DNA of 15,691 nt from Solobacterium sp. UBA1761 (GTDB lineage: Bacteria; Bacillota_I; Bacilli_A; Erysipelotrichales; Erysipelotrichaceae). Position numbers and translations under genes: made by a program. Positions 7,440 through 14,433 of this stretch are shown one piece after another. The stretch is from the NCBI GenBank assembly GCA_002315565.1, contig DCHD01000047.1, positions 1,762 through 17,452 of the forward strand, in the 5' to 3' direction. Each line of letters starts with the position of its first letter. The stretch's first letter is position 1. The notes below the pieces were generated by a model. That model was not told the DNA's origin and made no database searches. It saw only the letters and a program-made list of their open reading frames with translations.

Positions 7440-8840
7440 ATGGAAAACATCGGAAAAGTTGTACAGGTTATTGGACCAGTTGTTGACATCAGGTTTCCTG
7501 AAGGACAGCTTCCAAAGCTTAAAAATGCCATCAGAATAAACAAGAAAACAGGTGAAACTCTTACTGTTGAAGTTGCTCAGCATATGGGCGATGATGTAGC
7601 AAGATGCATTTCTATGGGTTCTACTGACGGACTTATCAGAAATGATGATGCACTGGATACCGGTGCACCTATTACTGTGCCTGTAGGTGATGATATTCTG
7701 GGCAGAATGTTCAATGTGCTTGGTGATCCAATTGATGGATTAGGCGATATTGACCCTAAGACCAAGAAGATGCCTATCCACAGAAATGCTCCTAGTTTTG
7801 CTGAACAAAAGACAAGTGCTGAAGTACTTGAAACAGGCATCAAAGTAATTGACCTCTTATGTCCTTACGCAAGAGGCGGTAAAATCGGCCTTTTCGGAGG
7901 AGCGGGAGTAGGTAAGACTGTACTTATGCAGGAACTTATCCATAATATCGCTAAAGAACATGGCGGTAAATCAGTTGTTGCCGGCGTTGGTGAAAGAACC
8001 AGAGAAGGTAATGACATGTACTTTGAAATGAAGGAGTCAGGAGTTCTTGACAAGACTGTACTTGTTTATGGTCAGATGAATGAATCACCTGGCGCCAGAA
8101 TGAGAGTTGCCTTATCAGGACTTACAATGGCTGAATACTTCAGAGATGCTGAAAAACAGGATGTGCTTCTGTTTATTGACAATATCTTCAGATTCACTCA
8201 GGCTGGATCAGAAGTATCTGCGCTTTTAGGAAGAATGCCTTCAGCTGTAGGTTATCAGCCTACACTGGCTACAGAAATGGGACAGCTTCAGGAAAGAATC
8301 ACTTCAACAAAAGATGGTTCTATCACTTCAGTTCAGGCTATTTATGTGCCTGCTGATGACCTTACTGACCCAGCTCCTGCTACTACATTCTCACATCTTG
8401 ATGCACGTACTGTTTTGGATAGAGATATTGCGGCACTGGGTATTTATCCAGCAGTTGATCCGCTTGGATCTTCAAGCAGAATTCTTGATCCGCTGGTAGT
8501 AGGCGAAGAACACTATGAAGTAGCCCGTGGTGTACAGGAACTTTTACAGAGATATAGAGAACTTCAGGATATCATTGCTATTTTAGGTATGGATGAACTT
8601 TCTGAAGAAGACAAGATTCTTGTCAACCGTGCAAGACGTGCGCGTAATTTCCTGTCTCAGCCTTTCTCTGTAGCTGAACAGTTCTCTGGACTGGAAGGTA
8701 AGTACGTTCCAGTAAGTGAAACAATACGTTCATTCAAGGAGCTTTTATCAGGCAAATATGATGATCTTCCAGAACTGGCATTCATGTTTGTAGGAACAAT
8801 CGAAGAAGCTGTTGCGAAAGCTAAGGAACTTAAGAAATAA
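7440..8840 (+). CDS. atpD: ATP synthase F1 subunit beta (catalytic)
   Basis: This 466-residue catalytic subunit shows all key motifs: Walker A GGAGVGKT (153-160), the catalytic Glu185 in VGERTREGND, Walker B VLLFIDNIFRF (242-252) and the lever DELSEED (385-391). It makes ATP from ADP and Pi as gamma rotates, or hydrolyses ATP to pump ions. A strong AGGAGG at 7427-7432 overlaps the atpG stop and sits seven bases before the ATG. The gene end overlaps the atpC start (TAATG). Confidence 0.98.
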   Translation: MENIGKVVQVIGPVVDIRFPEGQLPKLKNAIRINKKTGETLTVEVAQHMGDDVARCISMGSTDGLIRNDDALDTGAPITVPVGDDILGRMFNVLGDPIDGLGDIDPKTKKMPIHRNAPSFAEQKTSAEVLETGIKVIDLLCPYARGGKIGLFGGAGVGKTVLMQELIHNIAKEHGGKSVVAGVGERTREGNDMYFEMKESGVLDKTVLVYGQMNESPGARMRVALSGLTMAEYFRDAEKQDVLLFIDNIFRFTQAGSEVSALLGRMPSAVGYQPTLATEMGQLQERITSTKDGSITSVQAIYVPADDLTDPAPATTFSHLDARTVLDRDIAALGIYPAVDPLGSSSRILDPLVVGEEHYEVARGVQELLQRYRELQDIIAILGMDELSEEDKILVNRARRARNFLSQPFSVAEQFSGLEGKYVPVSETIRSFKELLSGKYDDLPELAFMFVGTIEEAVAKAKELKK

Positions 8841-9235
8841 TGATTACCTGCAATATTCTTACTCCTAATGGTCCATACAGAACTATTGAAACTGATAGTC
8901 TGCTTTTTAATACCATTGATGGAGAAAGAGGTCTGCTTGAACATCATATGCCTATTACGCTGGTGCTTGATATAGGCAAAATGGTCACTGTAGAAAACGG
9001 ACAGAAAAAGATCTATGCCATAAGCGGTGGAGTTGTATATTTTGAAAAAGGTATTGCCAGAATCTGTGTAAATTCAATTGAGTCAAAAGAAGAAATCGAT
9101 GCTGAAAGAGCCAGAAAGGCAAAAGAAAGAGCTGATGAGCGTATTCATTCAAATGATTCAAATATCGACATCAAGCGAGCTGAAATTGCCCTTAAAAAGG
9201 CACTTAACAGAATCAGCATCAGTTCATACAACTAG
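8840..9235 (+). CDS. atpC: ATP synthase F1 subunit epsilon
   Basis: This 131-residue subunit has the N-terminal beta sandwich (about 1-84, with GERGLLEHHMP and AISGGVVYF) and a full C-terminal helical hairpin. It couples gamma to the c ring and can inhibit ATP hydrolysis. The second helix holds IDIKRAEIALKKALNRI. Its IDIKRA (109-114) fits the I/L-D-x-x-R-A ATP-sensing motif known from Bacillus epsilon subunits, so inhibition may be relieved by ATP (inference). The start overlaps the atpD stop by one base. The last 12 bases overlap the 3' end of the convergent minus-strand gene, and a terminator follows 25 bases downstream. Confidence 0.95.
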   Translation: MITCNILTPNGPYRTIETDSLLFNTIDGERGLLEHHMPITLVLDIGKMVTVENGQKKIYAISGGVVYFEKGIARICVNSIESKEEIDAERARKAKERADERIHSNDSNIDIKRAEIALKKALNRISISSYN

Positions 9236-9604
9236 ATTGGTAAAGATTATAGAAATTACAAGAAAGGGTACATATGGTACGCTTTCTTTTTTATATATGA
9301 GACTGAATATGAAAAGAATTACAGTACTTAAAAAATAGACAAGTACCATATTCCTGTAGCCAAGAAACGGACTCAGACACATCAACAGTTCTATATCACC
9401 ATAGCCGATTACTTCCTTCCTTTTAATCCTGTTTATCAAAGCAAGAGACAAAGGAACAATCAGCGCCAAAAGTCCATTCAGGATATCATTCATCATCAAA
9501 AGCGAAACAGTCAGAATCAGAATATTTAAAGGCGTATAAACCAGTCTCTTTCTGATATCAATAATTGCACTGATAATTAACAGAATATAAAGCAGAATCT
9601 TCAT
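9224..9604 (-). CDS. Small A24-type prepilin peptidase-like membrane protein
   Basis: This 126-residue, strongly hydrophobic protein has about four to five membrane segments. It has the two aspartate sites of A24 (type IV prepilin/TadV-like) peptidases: Asp16 in AIIDIRKRLVYTPLN, where Asp is followed nine residues later by Pro, and Asp70 in the GxGD motif GYGDIELLMCL. The family cleaves or methylates pilin-like signal peptides at the membrane. There is no N-terminal methylase domain, as in the short TadV/CpaA forms. Most A24 enzymes have Lys after GxGDv; here it is Glu72. No pilin, secretion ATPase or competence gene is in the window, so its substrate is unknown and function is tentative. The start has no Shine-Dalgarno; a possible -10 (TACAAT) lies eight bases upstream. 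Its 3' end contains the atp terminator and overlaps atpC. Confidence 0.72.
   Translation of the reverse strand: MKILLYILLIISAIIDIRKRLVYTPLNILILTVSLLMMNDILNGLLALIVPLSLALINRIKRKEVIGYGDIELLMCLSPFLGYRNMVLVYFLSTVILFIFSLIYKKESVPYVPFLVISIIFTNLVV
9261..9292 (+). terminator. Rho-independent terminator of the ATP synthase operon
   Basis: An 11-base inverted repeat (AGAAAGGGTAC / GTACGCTTTCT, one G-G mismatch) flanks a five-base loop at 9272-9276 and runs into a T-rich tail to 9292. It lies inside the C-terminal coding region of the convergent minus-strand gene. The tail is T-rich only in the plus direction, so it should stop atp transcripts and not the opposing one. Confidence 0.85.
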
Positions 9605-9612
9605 AACTCATT

Positions 9613-9618
9613 ATTGTA
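9613..9618 (-). promoter_or_regulatory. Possible -10 box of the A24-like gene
   Basis: TACAAT on the minus strand ends eight bases before the ATG at 9604, with no ribosome site between. No -35 is recognisable at the usual distance. If used, the transcript would be nearly leaderless. Confidence 0.3.
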
Positions 9619-9654
9619 TTGAAAGTTTGAGATTCCTACCTGGAAGAGTGAAAA

Positions 9655-9663
9655 TGTTATAAT
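9655..9663 (+). promoter_or_regulatory. Extended -10 promoter of the asp23-fakA-ligA operon
   Basis: TGTTATAAT is a perfect extended -10. No good -35 stands at 17 bases; TTGAGA at 9627-9632 is too far away (25 bases). The start point near 9670 would give a leader of about 16 bases, most of it the ribosome site AGGAGGT at 9673-9679. Confidence 0.55.
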
Positions 9664-9685
9664 TTTAAAGGTAGGAGGTTTTATT

Positions 9686-10042
9686 ATGCCTGTAAATACA
9701 AAGACCAATTACGGTCAGATTAAAATCGCTGATAACGCCATTGCCGCACTTGCTGGAACAGCAGTTGCTGAATGTTATGGTGTTGTTGGAATGACCGGAA
9801 AAAATATCAGAGATGGAATTAATTATCTCTTAAAGAAAGAAAACTACTCTAAAGGAGTAATTGTCAGAAATAAAAATAACGGAATTGAAATCGATCTTTA
9901 TACTGTTTTGATTGATGGAGTAAGAATTCCGGAAGTAGTAAATGAAATTCAGAAGAGAGTTAAGTATTCTCTTGAAAAGACACTCAATATGGATGTGCTT
10001 GAAGTGAATGTCTATGTAGAAAGCATCAGGGTACTTAAATGA
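9686..10042 (+). CDS. Asp23/Gls24 family envelope stress-type protein (YloU-like)
   Basis: This 118-residue protein has the Asp23 fold pattern: GQIKIADNAIAALAGTAVAECYGVVGM at the N-terminus, GIEIDLYTVLIDGVRIPEVV in the middle and VNVYVESIRVL at the end. Members are small cytoplasmic, often membrane-associated proteins of Firmicutes, and the exact function of this one is not known. Placement directly before a FakA/YloV gene is conserved in Firmicutes (yloU-yloV in Bacillus subtilis) and supports the assignment. AGGAGGT six bases upstream fixes the start. The stop TGA overlaps the following ATG by four bases (ATGA). Confidence 0.88.
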   Translation: MPVNTKTNYGQIKIADNAIAALAGTAVAECYGVVGMTGKNIRDGINYLLKKENYSKGVIVRNKNNGIEIDLYTVLIDGVRIPEVVNEIQKRVKYSLEKTLNMDVLEVNVYVESIRVLK

Positions 10043-11775
10043 GTAATTTAACAGCTTTAGAATTCAAAAAAATGTTGAAGAGTGGCGTAGCCAATCTTTC
10101 AAACTGCAAAGAAGAAATAGATTCTCTGAATGTATTCCCTGTACCGGATGGCGATACAGGTACCAATATGTCGATGACTGTAGAAAACGGTCTTAAAGAG
10201 GTTATGGCTGTTGACTGTGACAGTATTGGTGAAATGGCAAAAATCTTTTCAAAAGGTTTACTGATGGGTGCCAGAGGTAACTCCGGTGTTATTACGTCAC
10301 AGATCTTCAGAGGTCTGGCAATTTCACTTGAAGGTAAAAAAGAAGCAAGTCCTAAAGAGATTGCTGAAGGCTTTGAAAACGGTGCAAGAGTTGCCTACAA
10401 GGCAATAATGAAACCGGTAGAAGGCACAATACTTACTGTAATCAAAGAAGGTGCATGGTATGCAAATCACGACTTTGAAAAAAACAGTGAAATTGACATC
10501 AAAGAGTACTTTACCAATTTCTACAATTACGCCAAGAAATCACTGGATCACACACCTGAACTGCTTCCTATATTAAAGGAAGTAGGGGTTGTAGACTCTG
10601 GTGGAGCAGGTCTTGTCAGAATCATTGAAGGTTTCAAGGCGTATTTTGATGGTGCTCCTGTTGAATTCAAGTCAGAAAACAGCACTGTAAAAAATGCAGC
10701 TTTACCGCAGGCTGAAATAGAAAATGATGAATTCGGTTACTGTACTGAGTTTATTTTGAGACTCGATGAAAGGTACAGAAAAGGCTTTGATGAGAATATT
10801 CTTAAAAAGAATCTGACTAAAATCGGTGGCGAATCACTGGTTGTTGTAAAGGACGAAGATCTTGTTAAAGTACATGTTCATATGTTGAAGCCAGGCGAAG
10901 CATTAAACATGGGCCAAAGATATGGAGAATTCATTAAACTTAAGATTGAAAACATGAAAGAACAGCATTCAACTATTATGGCCAATGCTAAAAATACAGT
11001 AGAAGCTAAAAATGAAGAACCAGTAAAAGAAGAGATTAAAGAAGAAGTTATAAAAGAAGAAATTACAGAAGAAGCAAAACCAACTGAACCGGTTATTGAA
11101 CAGCTTCCTTCCAAAAAGTATGGCGTGATTGCTGTAGGTATCGGAGATGGTATCTGTGATCTTTTAAGAAGATGTAACTGTGACATCATCGTATCCGGTG
11201 GGCAGACTATGAATCCTTCAACCGAGGATTTCGTCAATGAAGTGAAGAAGCTTTCTAACTGTCAGCACGTGCTGATTTTCCCAAACAACTCTAATATTAT
11301 CCTTGCAGCAAGACAGGTTGCTGATGTCTTTACTGACCGCAATGTACACGTTGTAGATACCAAGTCAATTCCGGCATGTATTTCATGTCTGAGCGGATTT
11401 GATCCTGATGGACATCTCAAGGATAACCTTGAAGAGTTTGAAAGAGTTCTTGCTAACTTTGAGGATGCATCAGTTACCTACGCCTCAAAGGATACAATCA
11501 TTGACGGGCTTGTTGTAAATACAGGTGATACTATTGCCATGACAAAGCATCATATTGTTGCCAGTGGCAAAGAAAGAATGGAAGTTATCTATAAACTTCT
11601 TGATGAAATGATGATGGACGAAGATAAAGAGATTATGACTGTCTTTATTGGTGCCGATGGAAATAATGATGAAGCAGCACTTATTGAAAAATATGTTACT
11701 GAACATTCCGATATAGAGGTTGAAATCTTTGAAGGAGGCCAGCCTGTATACACATACCTTTTAGGACTTGAATAA
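10039..11775 (+). CDS. fakA: Fatty acid kinase ATP-binding subunit FakA (DAK2-domain, YloV)
   Basis: This 578-residue protein has an N-terminal DhaL/DAK2 kinase domain (about 1-205). Its Mg-ATP motif FPVPDGDTGTNMSM (33-46) contains Asp37 and Asp39, and GLLMGARGNSGVITSQ lies at 73-88. A middle domain (about 228-315) carries Cys235 and His279/His281 (KVHVHM), resembling the metal site of FakA. A C-terminal DegV-like domain (about 360-578) ends GGQPVYTYLLGLE. FakA phosphorylates fatty acids held by separate FakB proteins, feeding exogenous fatty acids to phospholipid synthesis. No fakB is in the window. Between middle and C-terminal domains is a Glu/Lys-rich linker (about 324-358) with KEEIKEEVIKEEITEEA. 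Overlaps of four bases with asp23 and one base with ligA indicate one operon. The length is close to other FakA proteins, so it is not a new kinase-FakB fusion. Confidence 0.92.
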   Translation: MSNLTALEFKKMLKSGVANLSNCKEEIDSLNVFPVPDGDTGTNMSMTVENGLKEVMAVDCDSIGEMAKIFSKGLLMGARGNSGVITSQIFRGLAISLEGKKEASPKEIAEGFENGARVAYKAIMKPVEGTILTVIKEGAWYANHDFEKNSEIDIKEYFTNFYNYAKKSLDHTPELLPILKEVGVVDSGGAGLVRIIEGFKAYFDGAPVEFKSENSTVKNAALPQAEIENDEFGYCTEFILRLDERYRKGFDENILKKNLTKIGGESLVVVKDEDLVKVHVHMLKPGEALNMGQRYGEFIKLKIENMKEQHSTIMANAKNTVEAKNEEPVKEEIKEEVIKEEITEEAKPTEPVIEQLPSKKYGVIAVGIGDGICDLLRRCNCDIIVSGGQTMNPSTEDFVNEVKKLSNCQHVLIFPNNSNIILAARQVADVFTDRNVHVVDTKSIPACISCLSGFDPDGHLKDNLEEFERVLANFEDASVTYASKDTIIDGLVVNTGDTIAMTKHHIVASGKERMEVIYKLLDEMMMDEDKEIMTVFIGADGNNDEAALIEKYVTEHSDIEVEIFEGGQPVYTYLLGLE

Positions 11776-13751
11776 TGGACGAAATAGAAAGAATAAAATA
11801 CCTGAGAGACTTCCTAACACGATGTTCATATGAATATTATGTTTTAGACAGGCCTACAATACCGGATTCTGAATACGATATGCTGTTCAGGGAACTGGAA
11901 GATCTGGAAAAAGTACACCCTGAAATGGATGATCCTGCATCTCCTACAAAAAGGGTAGGTTTTGAAGTGCTCAGTGAATTTAAGAAAGTAACACATGACA
12001 GGCCTATGCTGTCGCTTGGAGATGTTTTTTCTTATGACGAACTAAGAGAATGGGCGAAAAAGGTTGAAGAAGTCTGTCCTAATGTTGAATATTCTCTTGA
12101 ATACAAGATTGATGGACTGGCAATGTGTCTGATCTATGAAGATGGCTATTTCAAGCAGGCTGTAACAAGAGGCGATGGCGTAGTGGGTGAAGATGTTACT
12201 TCGAATGTAAGAACCATCAAATCTATTCCTATGTCTATCCCATATAAACAGCGCTATGATATCCGTGGTGAAGTATATATGCCTAAGGCAGCATTTGAAA
12301 AAGCGAACGTACAGCGTAGAGCAAATGGTGAAGAAGAGTTTGCAAATCCAAGAAATGCAGCTGCCGGTTCAATAAGACAGCTCGATTCAAGAATTGCTGC
12401 TTCAAGAGGACTTGATGGTATCTGGTACCATGTGCCTAACGACATCAATGCATCTTCACACAGCGAATCATTAGACTATGCAAAAAGGCTGGGATTTAAA
12501 ACAAATCCAAACAACATACTTTGCAGTTCAATAGAAGAAGTTATTGAAAATATCGCAAAAACTGCAGAAATAAGACATGATCTTCCATATGAAATTGATG
12601 GCATGGTCATTAAGGTAAACAGTTATGAGCAGCAGAATATTCTGGGCTTTACCTCACGTATTCCAAAGTGGGCCATTGCCTACAAGTTCCCGGCAGAAGA
12701 AGTAAGAACAGTTGTTGAAGATATGTTCATCACTGTCGGCAGAACCGGTAAATGTACACCTAATGCCCGTTTCAAACCGGTTAAGGTTGCCGGAACTACC
12801 GTTTCATATGCAACTCTGCATAATGAAGACTACATCAATGAAAAAGATATCAGAATAGGTGATACCGTAATCATCAGAAAAGCCGGTGATATCATCCCTG
12901 AAGTTGTAAGAAGCGTCCATGAAATTAGAGACGGCTCACAGATTAAATATCATTTCCCAGATACATGCCCGGTATGCGGAAGCAGAATCTATAGATTTGA
13001 GGATGAGGCTGCCCATTTCTGTCTCAATATTGACTGTCCAGCAAAAGTTGTTGCCGGAATTGCTCATTTTGCGGAAAGAAACGCCATGAATATCGATGGA
13101 CTGGGAGAAAAGAAAGTAGAAGCATTTTATTCTATCGGTATCCTCAACAGTTTTGAAGAAATATACAAACTGCATACCCATAAAGATGAAATCATCAATC
13201 TTGAAAAGTTCGGTCAGAAGTCATATGACAATCTGATTGAATCAATTGAGAATTCAAAGAAGAACTCTCTAGAAAGACTGGTTTATGGTCTTGGCATCAG
13301 ACAGGTTGGTGAAAAGGCGGCAAAGATACTTTCAAGTCATTTCAAGACTTTGGATGCATTAATGAATGCAACAGTAGAAGAACTGTCTCAAATCAAGGAT
13401 ATCGGTCCGATAACAGCAGTTGGTATCTATGACTTCTTCAAAGAAGAATCAAATATCGCCATGATTAACGATCTCATAAGTCTTGGTGTCAATACTGAAT
13501 ATCTTGATATGTCAATTGGTGAAAGTTCACCGTTTACCGGCAAGACTGTAGTACTGACAGGAACGCTTACAAAATACTCAAGAAATGAAGCTACTGCTTT
13601 ACTTGAGAATCTTGGTGCCAATGTATCAGGAAGTGTCAGCAAGAAAACTGACTTTGTAATCCATGGAGAAGAAGCCGGTTCAAAACTGACCAAAGCAAAC
13701 GAATTAGGAGTTAAGACATTGACTGAAGAAGAATTCATGTCTATGTTATAA
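11775..13751 (+). CDS. ligA: NAD+-dependent DNA ligase LigA
   Basis: This 658-residue ligase seals nicks in replication and repair using NAD+. Domains in order: Ia (YYVLDRPTIPDSEYDML, 21-37); the adenylation domain with the nucleophile Lys111 in EYKIDG, TRGDGVVGEDVT (131-142) and KWAIAYKFPAEE (298-309); the OB fold with TVGRTGKCTPNA (320-331); a zinc site with Cys398, Cys401, Cys416 and Cys421; helix-hairpin-helix repeats (about 438-560, with IDGLGEKKVE and VYGLGIRQVG); and a C-terminal BRCT domain (about 586-658, GKTVVLTGTL). All catalytic and metal residues are present and length is normal. The ATG overlaps the fakA stop (TAATG), with no clear ribosome site of its own. Confidence 0.98.
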   Translation: MDEIERIKYLRDFLTRCSYEYYVLDRPTIPDSEYDMLFRELEDLEKVHPEMDDPASPTKRVGFEVLSEFKKVTHDRPMLSLGDVFSYDELREWAKKVEEVCPNVEYSLEYKIDGLAMCLIYEDGYFKQAVTRGDGVVGEDVTSNVRTIKSIPMSIPYKQRYDIRGEVYMPKAAFEKANVQRRANGEEEFANPRNAAAGSIRQLDSRIAASRGLDGIWYHVPNDINASSHSESLDYAKRLGFKTNPNNILCSSIEEVIENIAKTAEIRHDLPYEIDGMVIKVNSYEQQNILGFTSRIPKWAIAYKFPAEEVRTVVEDMFITVGRTGKCTPNARFKPVKVAGTTVSYATLHNEDYINEKDIRIGDTVIIRKAGDIIPEVVRSVHEIRDGSQIKYHFPDTCPVCGSRIYRFEDEAAHFCLNIDCPAKVVAGIAHFAERNAMNIDGLGEKKVEAFYSIGILNSFEEIYKLHTHKDEIINLEKFGQKSYDNLIESIENSKKNSLERLVYGLGIRQVGEKAAKILSSHFKTLDALMNATVEELSQIKDIGPITAVGIYDFFKEESNIAMINDLISLGVNTEYLDMSIGESSPFTGKTVVLTGTLTKYSRNEATALLENLGANVSGSVSKKTDFVIHGEEAGSKLTKANELGVKTLTEEEFMSML

Positions 13752-13752
13752 T
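13744..13752 (+). promoter_or_regulatory. Extended -10 promoter inside the ligA end
   Basis: TGTTATAAT spans the last ligA codons and stop codon. It leaves six bases before the ATG at 13759, so the predicted start point falls on the start codon itself. A good -35 hexamer TTGACT is at 13719-13724, but it is 22 bases from TATAAT; it is 17 bases from the weaker TATGTT at 13742-13747. Confidence 0.45.
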
Positions 13753-13758
13753 GTGTTT

Positions 13759-14400
13759 ATGATTAAAAGAAAAAGTGAAAAGGCAGAACCTTTAGTAAGA
13801 AAAGAAAAACCTTCAGGAATAAAAAGAAAAAGAAAGAAACTTGGTGCCCATCAGGCAGCCAAGTATATTCTGATTGTAGGAATTATTATCATTTGTATTC
13901 CAGTAGCTGTAGTAGGTGCAATTCTGATTACTGCATCTTCAGGTACAGGTAAACCTGCAGAAGGTCATCGTTTCAAGGGTGATCTTGATCCTGAAATAAC
14001 AAGTGACATGGTTGAATCAATCCAGTCAAAAATAGATTCAATGGCTGATGTTGAAAATTGTGAAGCTACTTTAAGTACCGGTCAGCTTACTGTCTATGTT
14101 GATGTTGATGATTCTTTGACTACTACTCAGATTGAAGAGATTGCCAAAGATGTATATGAAAAGGTTGATGGTGTCGCATCTGTTTCAAGATACTTTACAA
14201 ACACTTCAACAAAGAGAATGTATGATCTGGCAATTGATGTGTTCAACTATAACGATGAAGATGCAGTTGGATTTATCTGCTGGAATGTTCAGAAGAACGC
14301 TCAGATGGAAGAGCCTCGCTACAATGAGATAACCAAAGCTCTTGATGAAGAACTTGCCAAAGAGTTAAGAGGTGAACTCGTAGAGGAAGATGATGAATAA
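13759..14400 (+). CDS. Single-pass membrane protein of unknown function
   Basis: I do not recognise this 213-residue protein as a named family. Residues 1-35 are highly basic (KRKRKK at 22-27), residues 36-58 form one membrane helix, and the rest is acidic and hydrophilic, ending VEEDDE. By the positive-inside rule the N-terminus is cytoplasmic and the C-terminal 155 residues are outside. Residues about 80-148 read as helix-strand-helix-strand (MVESIQSKIDSMADVENCEA, then LTVYVDVDD, then IEEIAKDVYEKVDG, then VASVSRYF). This resembles BON or Asp23-like alpha/beta folds, but it is a weak inference. The ATG at 13759 is preferred over an in-frame GTG at 13753 because the GTG overlaps the -10 region. 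There is no Shine-Dalgarno. It follows ligA by seven bases, so read-through from the operon is also likely. A terminator begins at its stop. Confidence 0.75.
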   Translation: MIKRKSEKAEPLVRKEKPSGIKRKRKKLGAHQAAKYILIVGIIIICIPVAVVGAILITASSGTGKPAEGHRFKGDLDPEITSDMVESIQSKIDSMADVENCEATLSTGQLTVYVDVDDSLTTTQIEEIAKDVYEKVDGVASVSRYFTNTSTKRMYDLAIDVFNYNDEDAVGFICWNVQKNAQMEEPRYNEITKALDEELAKELRGELVEEDDE

Positions 14401-14426
14401 ACTTCACATTCAATGTGAAGTTTTTT
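14399..14426 (+). terminator. Rho-independent terminator after the ligA-membrane protein genes
   Basis: A ten-base stem (AAACTTCACA / TGTGAAGTTT) with a TTCAA loop is followed by T residues to 14426. The stem begins within the stop codon of the upstream gene. It ends eight bases before the next ATG. Confidence 0.8.
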
Positions 14427-14433
14427 GTTGAAT

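Noticed and set aside
9242..9605. Long non-coding gap or small RNA between atpC and asp23
   Set aside because: The interval is almost wholly occupied by the minus-strand A24-like gene and the atp terminator.
10878..11237. 119-codon antisense open frame within fakA
   Set aside because: Its Ser/Thr-rich composition simply mirrors the Glu/Lys-rich linker of fakA; no start signals.
10039..11775. A novel DhaL kinase-DegV (FakB) fusion
   Set aside because: FakA proteins normally contain a DegV-like C-terminal domain and have similar length; no fusion is needed to explain it.
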